48,694 nucleotides of DNA, taken from IMG/VR virus record IMGVR_UViG_3300044712_000766, positions 1 through 48,694 of that record, one strand, 5' to 3'. Each line of letters begins with the position of its first letter. The stretch's first letter is position 1. The DNA is from a virus. The position numbers and the translations under genes were made by a program. Positions 21,232 to 30,479 of the stretch are shown here, one piece after another. A model generated the notes under the pieces. That model saw only the letters and a program-made list of their open reading frames with translations, was not told the origin of the DNA and did not search any database.

Positions 21232-24104
21232 GCACTTACCTCCCCTACAGGGGCCGTGTCTTCTGCAGCCTTGGCCACCTGATTGATGGCCAGTTTGCTG
21301 ATTCCTACCTGCAGCAGGCTGGGCTCATCTTTTGCCGGGGTAGCGTCCGTCTGGCGGGCATCGTCCGCCCTGACGTGGGCACGGTCGTCAGCTTCGCCTA
21401 TACGCGGGACGACGTGACGGCAGCAAGGATCCCGAGGGTGCTGCGGGTGCTGTCGTCCTTTGCCGACCCCTTCACCAACATCACCACGGTGCAGCTTGGG
21501 TGCAAGCTGACGCTCCTGCAGGAGAACCGCGAGCCTGAGGCTAGGGCCACCCCTGAGGACAGCAACCCGAGCCTGCCGACTAACTGGCGGGACTTCATTG
21601 CAGCACCCATCACGGCTGGCTCTGTTGCTGGTAGGTGCCTCGGTGCGCTGGGCATCACAGCGGCAGGGCCGATCCCGCTGGGCAACCGCTACACGCGGGA
21701 CTTTATTGACCTTTCCACCGGCTACGTCGAGGTGTTGGGGAAGCTGCTGGAGTCGGAGAACCTTGTTGGCTGGCTGAATGAGGATGAGGAGCTTGCCGTC
21801 CGCAGCCTGCTCGATTCTGACGCCGCCCTAGGACCGGTATTCAATAACACTAACGTTTTCACGTTATCGCCCATTGGTGTGGGGAGCTTGCCCGGTGAAG
21901 CCGTCACCGTCAGCTATTCGCCCATGCGCCTCAAGGACTTCTCCATCACCATCGGAGTGTCCGACACCCTTGGCGCTGCCTCAGGCTGGAACGGGTCCGT
22001 CACCTACGGCTTCCCGGTCTCCTACTCCATTGCCTACAACTCTGGCGGCATCCCCCAGACCTTCACAAGCTCCTACGTGCCCGTCCAGCAGACGCGGAGC
22101 GAGTTCTCAGGCGGTCTGATGGTCCGCTCCACAACGAGCACGAGCAAGCCCTACGCGGCAGCGGCCGGAAAATACGCAAGCCAGGCGCTGACGAATGGTC
22201 TTTCGGTGCCCACGACGCCAGTAGCGAGCCGTTCAATCACGACGAACCGCTACGACTCCAGCGGGCGTGTGGTGGAGTCTACCGTCACAGAAACGCAGAG
22301 CCTTGTTGAGTTCGCCGGTAACCTTGACCTGACGTTCGTGTTTTCGGACACCGACTTTGTGGCGATCCCCTCGGGCGGGTCTGTCGTCACGCAGCGCACG
22401 GTCACTCGCTACCTGTATAACGCCGACTTTGTGCGGCGGGAGGTTCATCGGTACGTCAACTGGGGGCTGCAGCAAACTGGGCAACAGGCCGTCAACGAAG
22501 GACGCTCATCGTTTACAACGTCATCAGAGGTCTCGGACTACATCAATCTGCTCCTGGGGGAGCCTGCCTACGTCGGCACAGAAGTCAGCATCTCCGATGC
22601 AGGTCCGCAAGCGCAGCAGCTCCCCGGCCCGGCAGCCCTAGTCTCCCAGGTGTATGCGGATGCTGAAACTCGCCGTGAGGTGGTGACGGAGCTGGCCTAT
22701 GTGTTCGGCAGTGTCAGCTCTCAGCGGTCAGTCAACTTCACCCTGCCTTACACGGGTGACGACTACTTCTTCCTGAGCGGTTCTGTCTGGTTGCCGTTCA
22801 GCTACCGCAACCGGTCGCGGTCCATTGCGCTGAGCTATGGCCGCGTTCAGAACCGCCTCCGGCTGGGTAACTCGCAAGGCGTGAGCCTGCAGATTCCCGT
22901 GGAGCTGATGCCGACCCGGCCATTTGACCCGCTCTACCTGCAGGCCGGTGGTCTGACGGGCCAGTATCGGGCCAATGGGATGAGCTGGACATTTGACCAG
23001 AACGGCATCGTCGGACAGATTGACGCGCTGTTCTGGCTGGCGATCGGACAGGATGCAACGCCGGGGCCGATCTGGTTCCCTGTGGCGCCCGGGGTGACGG
23101 CACTACCGAGCACGCCGGGGCCAACGATCAATACGACGCCAGCGCCGGCCAATAGCGCCACCGTGCCATCTGGGTGGGATCCTGCAGATCCTGACCTTGA
23201 TGATCTATTCACCGAGCTGCCTACTGGTGTGCCTCCGGTGTTCCCGGTGGAGCTGGACGTGCCAACAGGGCTAGAGCCGTTTGCCGAGACGGTGAACGTG
23301 GACGTCGTGACGCGGGCGGTCTTTGAGATTGAGAGCTTCCCTTACAGCCTGACGCCGCAGGAAGCGGACATGGACCTGGTGACTCAGGCCGTGTTTGAGG
23401 TGGAGGAGATCGCCCTTGCTGTGGCGACGCGTGCTGATCTACGTCTGTCGCCTCAAGTGCCGTTTGTGTATGCCCCAACGCTGGTGAGCGTGCCTCGGGC
23501 TGATTTCAGGCTGGTGCCGAGGGTGCCCACCGTGTCTGGTGCGGCCTACGTGGGCGCCACGCGTGCGGCGTTCAGGCTGATGCCCCAGATTCCCGTAGTG
23601 GGGGCGCAGGGTCTTGTCGCTACGCCTAGAGCAGACTTCAGGTTGGTGCCGCAAGTGCCGGAGGTTGGCACAGGGGCAGCAACGATTGATGTCGCCGCCA
23701 TCACATACACGCAAAGCAGCATCTGGAGCACAAACAGCGCCGCGACTAATGCAGGCATGACGAATGGTGTCTTTGCGGAGACCCTGCAAACAGCGACCAA
23801 TATTGACGCCCCTGCTTTTGTGCGTATGGACTTTGGCGAAACGTGTCTGGTTAGAACGATCTATGTCGGTTGTGATTTCAGCAATACACTCGCTGGCGGA
23901 TGGGGCAAGACATGGACAGAAGGCAAAAGGCTACAATACTCAGATGACGGCACATCATGGACTGACATTCTAACGCTCGGCACATTTACATCTGGCATCC
24001 AGTCGTATGCCGTTGATTTTGAGGCTCGGTACGTTCGCATAGCAAACGCAACCTTAGCGCCAGACTATCTTGCAGTTACCGAGTTCTACGCCACCTCAAC
24101 CTAG
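21228..24104 (+). CDS. Tail hub/fibre protein with tandem repeats and a C-terminal F5/8-type (discoidin) domain
   Basis: A 958-residue protein. Residues 1-600 are beta-rich, fitting a tail hub, with a helical segment near residue 180. Residues 693-805 hold about six imperfect repeats of a TRAxFRLxPQVPxV type. Residues 817-958 (YTQSSIWSTNSAATNAG, RMDFGETCLVRTIYVG, ARYVRIANATL) have the discoidin/F5-8C carbohydrate-binding pattern. This could attach the tip to cell-surface sugars. Coupled to the upstream gene by ATGA. Confidence 0.8.
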   Translation: MSTYLPYRGRVFCSLGHLIDGQFADSYLQQAGLIFCRGSVRLAGIVRPDVGTVVSFAYTRDDVTAARIPRVLRVLSSFADPFTNITTVQLGCKLTLLQENREPEARATPEDSNPSLPTNWRDFIAAPITAGSVAGRCLGALGITAAGPIPLGNRYTRDFIDLSTGYVEVLGKLLESENLVGWLNEDEELAVRSLLDSDAALGPVFNNTNVFTLSPIGVGSLPGEAVTVSYSPMRLKDFSITIGVSDTLGAASGWNGSVTYGFPVSYSIAYNSGGIPQTFTSSYVPVQQTRSEFSGGLMVRSTTSTSKPYAAAAGKYASQALTNGLSVPTTPVASRSITTNRYDSSGRVVESTVTETQSLVEFAGNLDLTFVFSDTDFVAIPSGGSVVTQRTVTRYLYNADFVRREVHRYVNWGLQQTGQQAVNEGRSSFTTSSEVSDYINLLLGEPAYVGTEVSISDAGPQAQQLPGPAALVSQVYADAETRREVVTELAYVFGSVSSQRSVNFTLPYTGDDYFFLSGSVWLPFSYRNRSRSIALSYGRVQNRLRLGNSQGVSLQIPVELMPTRPFDPLYLQAGGLTGQYRANGMSWTFDQNGIVGQIDALFWLAIGQDATPGPIWFPVAPGVTALPSTPGPTINTTPAPANSATVPSGWDPADPDLDDLFTELPTGVPPVFPVELDVPTGLEPFAETVNVDVVTRAVFEIESFPYSLTPQEADMDLVTQAVFEVEEIALAVATRADLRLSPQVPFVYAPTLVSVPRADFRLVPRVPTVSGAAYVGATRAAFRLMPQIPVVGAQGLVATPRADFRLVPQVPEVGTGAATIDVAAITYTQSSIWSTNSAATNAGMTNGVFAETLQTATNIDAPAFVRMDFGETCLVRTIYVGCDFSNTLAGGWGKTWTEGKRLQYSDDGTSWTDILTLGTFTSGIQSYAVDFEARYVRIANATLAPDYLAVTEFYATST

Positions 24105-24108
24105 GCGT

Positions 24109-24120
24109 AGCAACCTAGCC
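24109..24120 (+). promoter_or_regulatory. Late-gene upstream element (AGCAACCTAGCC), with a partial copy just before
   Basis: A near-consensus copy 16 bases before the ATG at 24137; CAACCTAGGC at 24097-24106 is a second, partial copy that contains the stop codon of the preceding gene. Confidence 0.45.
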
Positions 24121-24136
24121 CTATCGCCTGCTGACC

Positions 24137-24568
24137 ATGGCCCTCGTTACTGTCTATAACCACACCAGCCGGCTGATCCGCTCCGGCCTGGTGACTCCCT
24201 CCAGTACGTTGATCGTCAACCTTTACAGCGTGCTGCCGACCAATGCCACTGCCACCACTAAGGCGGGCGCAGAATCTGGCGCAACTCAGCTTTCTACTGC
24301 CAATGGTTACACGCGGGACACCAAGGCACTGACTGGCCTTGCCGTTGCGACGGTCACAACTAACGACGGCCGAATGACCTGCGACCAGATTCTGTGGACA
24401 GCCAGCGGCGGCAGCATCGCGGCAGACTTTGCCATGATCTACGTGGACAGCTTGACCGATGACCCCCCGCTCTACCGGTACGACTTCGAGGGGACGATCA
24501 CAGCGCCCAACGGTATCCCGTTCGTGATCGACTTTCCCAACGGCATCGACCTGTTGGAGCGTGTTTGA
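24137..24568 (+). CDS. Tail structural protein, paralogue of the next gene
   Basis: A 143-residue strand-rich protein (MALVTVYNHTSRLIRSGLV at the start). The segment STANGYTRDTKALTGL and the following strands correspond to PSANGYAAATGTITSG in the 24600 protein, so the two probably arose by duplication. Such small beta proteins downstream of hubs are common virion parts. Exact role unknown. Confidence 0.7.
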   Translation: MALVTVYNHTSRLIRSGLVTPSSTLIVNLYSVLPTNATATTKAGAESGATQLSTANGYTRDTKALTGLAVATVTTNDGRMTCDQILWTASGGSIAADFAMIYVDSLTDDPPLYRYDFEGTITAPNGIPFVIDFPNGIDLLERV

Positions 24569-24570
24569 TC

Positions 24571-24583
24571 GGCAAGCTAGGCC
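24571..24583 (+). promoter_or_regulatory. Late-gene upstream element (GGCAAGCTAGGCC)
   Basis: 16 bases before the GTG start at 24600, in a 31-base intergenic gap. Confidence 0.5.
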
Positions 24584-24599
24584 ACTGGAGTAATGCCCT

Positions 24600-25013
24600 G
24601 TGGCCGAAACGATCAGCATCAGTCAGGCATGGCTGAAACGCAAGGCTGACCTTGCTTACGACGGCAGGGCCTATCGCGTGTTTCTGGCGAACAACAGCAC
24701 AGCAGGGCTGGACAACGAAGACACAGCCAGCGCCTGGCTGGCCGAGGAGCTGCCTAGTGCGAATGGCTACGCGGCAGCCACTGGGACGATCACCAGCGGC
24801 AGCGGCGCATGGAACGCAACGAACGGACGGTATGAGTTCCCGGCGATCGTGGCGACCTTCACTGCCACAGGGTCGGGTTTCGCCTACGACACAGTGGTGT
24901 TGAGGATCGGCACAGAAACGGCCATCGTCGGCACCCTCGTTGAGGATCCGGCCATCACATTGCTGGCAGGCCAAACGAAGTCCTATCGCATCGTGCTGGG
25001 TCAGGACGACTGA
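24600..25013 (+). CDS. Tail structural protein, paralogue of the previous gene
   Basis: A 137-residue protein with a GTG start (VAETISISQAWLKRKADL). The pattern of strands and the SANGY motif match the 24137 protein. The TGA overlaps the next ATG by one base. Probably a tail-tip component. Confidence 0.7.
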   Translation: MAETISISQAWLKRKADLAYDGRAYRVFLANNSTAGLDNEDTASAWLAEELPSANGYAAATGTITSGSGAWNATNGRYEFPAIVATFTATGSGFAYDTVVLRIGTETAIVGTLVEDPAITLLAGQTKSYRIVLGQDD

Positions 25014-26137
25014 TGCCTGCACGCATCACGGTCAGAGCTGAACTGCAGAGCCTGCTAAGCAAGTCTCAGGCTCTGACGGATGCCAACCGCCTAGCGCAGC
25101 TTGACGCGGAGCGGCGACGGCGTGAGGAGCTGGCTCAGCTTGCGGCGAAGAGGCGGCAAGCCGACGAGGAGGCGACACGGCGTAAGCAGCTTGAGGATCC
25201 TGTGGGTCGCAACCGGCTGACAGCGGCCATGGGGCAACGGGCGCTAGAGAAGTTCAGTGGATACTTCATGCGAGAGTTCTTCCCTGATTCGCTGCGGATC
25301 ACGCTCAGAAGCGGCGTCAAGGCGACGGTTGGAAACTTGTTTTATTCCTCTGTGGAGGATTCGCCAGGTTATGCCAACCAAAGCGACTCAGCGACATTCC
25401 CTAGTGCGGTCGTTGATTTTACCCCGACGTTCCTTCAGAACTGCCCAGAGTATGCGGCGATCTTGGCCGAGGTGGAGCCGCTGACGGGGATTGCTGATTT
25501 GCTGGGGCCAGACGATAGCTGGTTCGTCGGGGCTGGTTGGTATGAGGTCAAGATCCCATTCTTGTCCATCGATAACTTTAGCTTTTATGAGCTTGTCGAA
25601 ACACCTAGCGGTGGGTTTGTGCCTAGAGCGACTAAGGTTCGCGATGTATCGCAGCTAAGCGCGACAGGCTTGGGCTTTGTGAACACAAACCGCGACTTTG
25701 CGTTTACCTCATACAGAAACCAGGATGGCACCTCTTTGCCTAGAGGCCGGTTTGTTTATGTAAGAGGCTATGAGAACACGAAGCGGTATAACGCCGGGAA
25801 CTTCACCGGGTTCGTCACCGAGTATGACCAGATTTGGCAGATCCTGTTTGGTGTGTTGGTGCGGACAGAGACGCGCAGGGAGGTGAAGCCTGCGACGGGG
25901 AGCTGGCCTGCCGCATCTAGCACCGCTGGCCCTAGCACGGCAGCATGGATCATTGCGGAGTCTGCCAACGTGCCGGCAACTCAGTCGGTGATTGAAGCGA
26001 GTGCCAGCGGGCTGAATGTTGAGCAAGCCTTTGCCGGTAACTTCTCTAGCTGGCCAGGCGCGGGGCAAGGGGGCGCAATGTCAGAATTGTTGCCGCCTAG
26101 TGGCATCAGCGGCGGCGGCAGCGGAGGTGAGGAGTGA
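25013..26137 (+). CDS. Tail protein with N-terminal coiled coil
   Basis: A 374-residue protein. Residues 8-65 are a charged coiled coil (including ANRLAQLDAERRRREEL). Residues 70-300 are aromatic and strand-rich, with lower GC than neighbours. The C-terminus is Gly/Ser-rich (ISGGGSGGEE). The coiled coil shares ANRL-QL with the next small gene. I do not recognise the family; a tail-tip or fibre-linking role is inferred from position. Confidence 0.7.
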   Translation: MPARITVRAELQSLLSKSQALTDANRLAQLDAERRRREELAQLAAKRRQADEEATRRKQLEDPVGRNRLTAAMGQRALEKFSGYFMREFFPDSLRITLRSGVKATVGNLFYSSVEDSPGYANQSDSATFPSAVVDFTPTFLQNCPEYAAILAEVEPLTGIADLLGPDDSWFVGAGWYEVKIPFLSIDNFSFYELVETPSGGFVPRATKVRDVSQLSATGLGFVNTNRDFAFTSYRNQDGTSLPRGRFVYVRGYENTKRYNAGNFTGFVTEYDQIWQILFGVLVRTETRREVKPATGSWPAASSTAGPSTAAWIIAESANVPATQSVIEASASGLNVEQAFAGNFSSWPGAGQGGAMSELLPPSGISGGGSGGEE

Positions 26138-26295
26138 CGCAAGACACCATCTTGCAGAATGAAGCGGCATTGCTTGACCTGCTGAACCGTGCCGATGCGG
26201 TTCAGCAAGCGAACAGGCTCAGCCAACTGCGTCGGGAACAGGAACGGCGTACGCTGGAGCGCATTGAGCGCACCTCTGTAAACGATGCTGTATAA
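26134..26295 (+). CDS. Small coiled-coil protein
   Basis: A 53-residue protein with a GTG start overlapping the upstream stop. It is one amphipathic helix (VTQDTILQNEAALLDLL at the start) containing ANRLSQLRREQERR, similar to the coiled coil of the 25013 protein. It overlaps the next gene by 11 bases. Possibly a partner that zips with the larger protein. Confidence 0.6.
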   Translation: MTQDTILQNEAALLDLLNRADAVQQANRLSQLRREQERRTLERIERTSVNDAV

Positions 26296-26848
26296 GCAGC
26301 CCCCGGCGGCCCCGCAGACGCGGCTGATCGGTAACGAGCGGGTGGGCATCATCGAGGTGCCGGTGCTGGGCGGGCTGACGATCGAGGAGGATGAGACCAT
26401 TGCCGAGATCACCGACGCGGCCAATGACGTGGTGGTGTTGGCATCGCAGAAGGCGCAGGCAATAGCACTGGCGGAGAAGATCAGCGATCTGGAGGCTTAC
26501 CGGATCATTGAGGACAGCGTGTTTCACCGGACGCTGGAGGAAGCCGCGCATGGCATCGCGATTCGGCACGCGGAGGCCATTGCAGCGGTGGGGGCGGCGT
26601 ATAAGGAGATGGGCACCCTGCGGCGGCGGGCAACCGTGACGGCAATCCTGCGGCACCGGCTGGGGGAGCAGGAGATCCCGGCAGGCTTCCCGAGGGTTCT
26701 GTTTGACGCCTTGGCGCAGCTCGCTGAGGAGGAGCAGGCAGCGGAGAAGCTGCCGAGTGAGCCGCTCACGGCCGAGGCGCTGGGAAAGCCGCCAGAGGCC
26801 AGGGCAAGCGGGAAAAGACGGACTGGAGCGCGAAGTTCTGGGAGTTAG
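26285..26848 (+). CDS. Tail assembly chaperone-like protein, zero-frame product of a -1 frameshift pair
   Basis: A 187-residue protein. The strand-rich N-terminus (ERVGIIEVPVLGGLTIEEDE) and helical middle with VTAILRHRLGEQE look like cytosolic tail chaperones of siphophages. The heptamer GGGAAAG (26782-26788) is phased as G-GGA-AAG, 58 bases before the zero-frame stop. A -1 shift joins the next frame and gives about 379 residues. The location downstream of the tape measure is unlike the lambda order, where G/GT come before it. Confidence 0.75.
   Translation: MLYKQPPAAPQTRLIGNERVGIIEVPVLGGLTIEEDETIAEITDAANDVVVLASQKAQAIALAEKISDLEAYRIIEDSVFHRTLEEAAHGIAIRHAEAIAAVGAAYKEMGTLRRRATVTAILRHRLGEQEIPAGFPRVLFDALAQLAEEEQAAEKLPSEPLTAEALGKPPEARASGKRRTGARSSGS
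26782..26788 (+). promoter_or_regulatory. Putative -1 ribosomal frameshift site (GGGAAAG)
   Basis: Identical to the lambda G/GT heptamer and to the one at 9815, and in the correct phase (G-GGA-AAG). The -1 frame is open from 26761 to 27423 but has no start codon until TTG 26896, while its sequence from 26788 reads as plausible protein. Confidence 0.75.
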
Positions 26849-27423
26849 CTCACGCGTACCCGGGCCAGTTTGACCGGGCGACGTTTAGGAAGGAGTTGCG
26901 GGCCGATGTGATCCGGGCGCTGCAGACACTGGCCAAGATCCGCCGGCAACAGGCGCATCTGGCGGAGGTGCCGATTGTGCGTGCCTGGGCCTCGTGGCTG
27001 AATGGCTACCGGAAGGAGGGCACCCCGCCGATCGAGATCGCAGAGCTGTATGCGTTCGGGGAGCCGAAGGCGGCAAGGATCAGTGCGGAGGTGGCAGCCG
27101 TTGTGATGGAGTTGCAGCACGAGCAGAAAGCCCACCCGCTGCTGCTGACGGTGTGGGATGACGTGACCAAGGCCGCGAGCGAGCACCAGAAGGTGCCGGA
27201 GGTGAGGGCCCTGCGGAGCGATGACCAGACGGTGTGGATCGTGGCGCCGAAGTGGGAGGGCGGGGCGTGCCGGGGCGGGCTTGTGGCGGTGGGGACGCAG
27301 GTGAGCGGTGAGGTGCTGGTGCGCGACATGGATCGCCCGCTGCTGACTTATCGGGTGGTGCTGCCGGAGCGTCAGGGCTGCGGGTGGGTGGCGACGGGGG
27401 AACTGCTGGCGGCGGCAACCTAG
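26788..27423 (+). CDS. Frameshift extension of the chaperone-like protein
   Basis: After the shift the product continues with AARGQGKREKTDWSAKFWEL and AHAYPGQFDRATFRKEL, a W/F-P-x-F arrangement like the C-terminal parts of tail assembly chaperones. The helical RALQTLAKIRRQQAHLAEVP segment and then a beta-rich domain (TVWIVAPKW, RPLLTYRVVLPER) follow. Independent initiation at TTG 26896 is possible but would leave conserved-looking residues untranslated. Confidence 0.7.
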   Translation, partial: AARGQGKREKTDWSAKFWELAHAYPGQFDRATFRKELRADVIRALQTLAKIRRQQAHLAEVPIVRAWASWLNGYRKEGTPPIEIAELYAFGEPKAARISAEVAAVVMELQHEQKAHPLLLTVWDDVTKAASEHQKVPEVRALRSDDQTVWIVAPKWEGGACRGGLVAVGTQVSGEVLVRDMDRPLLTYRVVLPERQGCGWVATGELLAAAT

Positions 27424-27426
27424 GCC
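27414..27426 (+). promoter_or_regulatory. Late-gene upstream element (GGCAACCTAGGCC)
   Basis: Identical to the copy before the portal gene. It contains the TAG stop of the preceding frame and abuts the ATG at 27427. Confidence 0.55.
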
Positions 27427-27918
27427 ATGAGCGCCCTCCTCGACCTCCGCACAACCCTCTCCAGCATCCTTGCTGCAGAGCTGGGCACCTACACGCTTGC
27501 CAACGGTTCCACCACCCCGGCGGTGCGTTGCTCCGGGCCTGATGAGACCCGTTACCCCGGCACCATCGTGCAGGGGCTTGAACTGGTCATCATCAAAGAC
27601 CCGAGGCTCATCCCTATCCGGCAATACCAACAGGAGCGGGTGCAGGTGGAGTGGACCGCCTTCCTCGTGGCATGGGGGGACCGGCCGTCTGGCATTGCGG
27701 CACAGCTTGTTGCAGATGCCATCCCCGGCTGTGATATCGAGCGCGTTGAGGTTCCGCAAGGGATCGGCCCGCAAGACCAGTACAGGCTGACCATTCGTGG
27801 CCTGTCTGCCCTGCCGCTGGATGCCCTTGTTCCTGCCACCTCCGGCGGGGACCAGCTCACGACTTTGGCCGGTGACGCGTTGGTGACGCTCGACGGCCGC
27901 TATCTGGTGACGATCTGA
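27427..27918 (+). CDS. Tail terminator/completion-like protein
   Basis: A 163-residue alpha/beta protein starting MSALLDLRTTLSSILAAELG, with a GLELVIIKDPRL strand, an RVQVEWTAFLVAW strand and a helix before DIERVEVPQG. This order resembles tail completion proteins of the gpU/minor tail family, although the position here is late in the tail module. It overlaps the next ATG by one base. The role is tentative. Confidence 0.6.
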   Translation: MSALLDLRTTLSSILAAELGTYTLANGSTTPAVRCSGPDETRYPGTIVQGLELVIIKDPRLIPIRQYQQERVQVEWTAFLVAWGDRPSGIAAQLVADAIPGCDIERVEVPQGIGPQDQYRLTIRGLSALPLDALVPATSGGDQLTTLAGDALVTLDGRYLVTI

Positions 27919-30479
27919 TGGCTGACGTAACGATCACAGGGCTGCCTAACGCCAGCACGCTGGACGGTACCGAGAGGGTGCCGATGGATCAGGCCGGCGT
28001 CACTGTCGATGCCACCACTGCGGCCATTGCTGCGCTTGCGAATCCACGAAGCGGTCACACCGGAACACAGACTGCCAGCACGATCAGCGACTTTGCCACG
28101 GCCTCGCGGCTGCAGATACAGGGTGGCGTATCGGCAGGCTCGAACATCACCATCACGCCAACCGGCTCGGGTGCTTCGCTGTCGCAGGTGATCGCGGCGC
28201 CTGCGCTTTCCACGGCAGTTCGATCGCTGACGACTGGCATCACCGGCGCGTCGGCTGTCTCCAACCTGGTCACAATCAGCCAAGAGGATTACGACAGCCT
28301 GCCGAGCTACGACCCGGCGACGCTGTATTACATCCCTGACAGTGGCGGATCTTCGGGCACGGTCACCAGCGTTTCGCTGACGGCGCCAACTGGGTTCTCC
28401 GTCGCTGGTTCGCCTGTCACCAGCTCTGGCACGTTGGCGCTGAGCTTTGCGAGCGGCTACTCGTTGCCAACAACTAGCAGCCAGACGAACTGGGATACGG
28501 CTTTCAGCCAGACGCGGCAATGGGACGGTGGCGCCACCGGGCTCGTGGCCTCCACCGGGCGGACATCGTTGGGCCTAGGCACCCTTGCCACGCTCTCGGC
28601 ACTGGGATCGATCACTAGCGCAGGCGCGATTGGCAGCACCGCCAATTTGCCGGTCATCACCACGACCGGCGGGGCGCTCACAGTCGGCAGCTTCGGCACC
28701 ACGGCTAACACCTTCGCGCAGGGCAATGACAGCCGCTTTCACGACAGCGTGACCCTGAGCGCGGCGCTGACACCAGTGTTCAGCCTCACCGGGCAATCGC
28801 TGAGCGCCGTAGACCATGGTGCAGATCGGCTGCTGTTCTGGGACGACTCGGCAGGGACGCTGGCGCCCCTGACTCTGGGCACCAACCTCAGCATCACCGG
28901 CACAACGATCAATGCCTCCGGCGGCAGTGGCGGCGGCGACGTGAGCCTGAGCGGCACGCCGGTCGCAGGGCAGGCGGCGGAATGGACGAACGGCACGACC
29001 ATTCAGGGCGTAGCCGTCACCGGCACCGGCAGCTACGTCAAGGCGACGGCTCCGGCCCTGTCTGGGTCTACGCAATCGACGGATGACGCCGTTTCGGCTG
29101 GCACCAACGCGCAAGGCCAGGGTCTGCTGAGCGCAGACATCAACAGGGTGGCCACCGCATCGGCCAACGGTGGTGTGACCCTGCCTGTCATCACGACCCC
29201 CGGGCGGCGGGTCACCGTCATCAACCGAAGCGGGAACGTCATCAACGTCTACCCCAACACTGGAGCCTCGATTGACGGCGCCACGGCTGACACAGCGTTG
29301 GCGATGGGCTCGAACGTGCGCCTTGACTTCACTGCGACTTCCACTACGGCGTGGTTTAGCACGAGGCAAGACGCAACGAGCGTTCAAGCGCTTTCCGGCG
29401 CTGGCGCTGGCGTGATCACGGCCTTGGGCATCGCGGTGGGATCTGCCGGTGGACCCGTTGTGCTGAACGGTGCTGGCGGCACGCCATCGAGCCTGACGCT
29501 GACAAACGCCACCGGCTTGCCGCTGGCCACAGGCGTCAGCGGGATCCTGCCAACGGCGAACGGTGGCACCGGGGTTGATAACAGCACGGGCGGCACTGCC
29601 AATACGTTCTGGGCGCGGCCCAATGGCTCAACGGGTGCAGCCACCTACCGGGCGATTGTCGCGGCAGACATCCCGACGCTGAACCAAAGCACCACCGGCA
29701 GCGCGGCGACGCTCACCACGGCGCGGACGATTGGCGGCAGCAGCTTCAACGGCTCAGCCAACGTCACCAGCTTCCCAGCCCCCGGTCCTATCGGCGGCAC
29801 GACTCCCAGCACAGGCGTATTCACCACGCTCGAGGCCCGCTCGGCCTCGTCGTTGCTGTTGGGCACTGCTGGCTCTGCAGTTGGCTCTGTGGGCTTCCGC
29901 AACGCCACCAGCGGCACGATCACGCTGGCGCCGCCTACTGGTGCGCTGGGCACCGTCACGCTCACGCTGCCGGCGATCACCGACACGCTGGTGACGCTGA
30001 CAGCGACGCAGACGTTGACGAACAAGACGCTGACATCGCCAACGATGACGGCGCCTGTTCTGGGCACTCCAGCATCAGGGACCCTAACGAACTGCACCGG
30101 GCTCCCGGTCTCCACGGGCATCAGCGGCCTCGGCACTGGCGTCGCCACCGCTCTAGCGGTTGCTACGGGATCCCCTGGCGCGCCGAGCATCCTGGTCAGG
30201 TCCGGCACCGCAGCACTGGGAACCACGGCCATCGCCTCGGGTGCCAGCGCGACCCTTGTCACCGTGTCGGCTGCCGGCGTGCTGACAACCGACGTGATTG
30301 ATTGGGGCTTCAATGCCAACCCCAATACCGTTACCGGCTACAGCGCTGCTAGCACGACCGGGTGTCTCGTCATCACGGCCTATCCCACGGCCGATAACGT
30401 CAACTTCCTGGTCAGCAACCCGACTGCCGCCAGCATCACGCCGGGGGCGCTGACCCTGAACTGGAAGGTGACGCGATGA
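27918..30479 (+). CDS. Tail fibre, Gly/Thr/Ser-rich
   Basis: An 853-residue protein of low complexity. The first 25 residues (ITGLPNASTLDGTERVPM) are typical of phage fibre N-termini that dock to the tail. Recurrent LTLTNATGLPLATGVSG, ILPTANGGTG and TLTNKTLTSPTM motifs mark trimeric beta-structured shafts. A compact C-terminal domain (from about residue 770) may be the tip. Coupled to the next gene by ATGA. Confidence 0.82.
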   Translation: MADVTITGLPNASTLDGTERVPMDQAGVTVDATTAAIAALANPRSGHTGTQTASTISDFATASRLQIQGGVSAGSNITITPTGSGASLSQVIAAPALSTAVRSLTTGITGASAVSNLVTISQEDYDSLPSYDPATLYYIPDSGGSSGTVTSVSLTAPTGFSVAGSPVTSSGTLALSFASGYSLPTTSSQTNWDTAFSQTRQWDGGATGLVASTGRTSLGLGTLATLSALGSITSAGAIGSTANLPVITTTGGALTVGSFGTTANTFAQGNDSRFHDSVTLSAALTPVFSLTGQSLSAVDHGADRLLFWDDSAGTLAPLTLGTNLSITGTTINASGGSGGGDVSLSGTPVAGQAAEWTNGTTIQGVAVTGTGSYVKATAPALSGSTQSTDDAVSAGTNAQGQGLLSADINRVATASANGGVTLPVITTPGRRVTVINRSGNVINVYPNTGASIDGATADTALAMGSNVRLDFTATSTTAWFSTRQDATSVQALSGAGAGVITALGIAVGSAGGPVVLNGAGGTPSSLTLTNATGLPLATGVSGILPTANGGTGVDNSTGGTANTFWARPNGSTGAATYRAIVAADIPTLNQSTTGSAATLTTARTIGGSSFNGSANVTSFPAPGPIGGTTPSTGVFTTLEARSASSLLLGTAGSAVGSVGFRNATSGTITLAPPTGALGTVTLTLPAITDTLVTLTATQTLTNKTLTSPTMTAPVLGTPASGTLTNCTGLPVSTGISGLGTGVATALAVATGSPGAPSILVRSGTAALGTTAIASGASATLVTVSAAGVLTTDVIDWGFNANPNTVTGYSAASTTGCLVITAYPTADNVNFLVSNPTAASITPGALTLNWKVTR

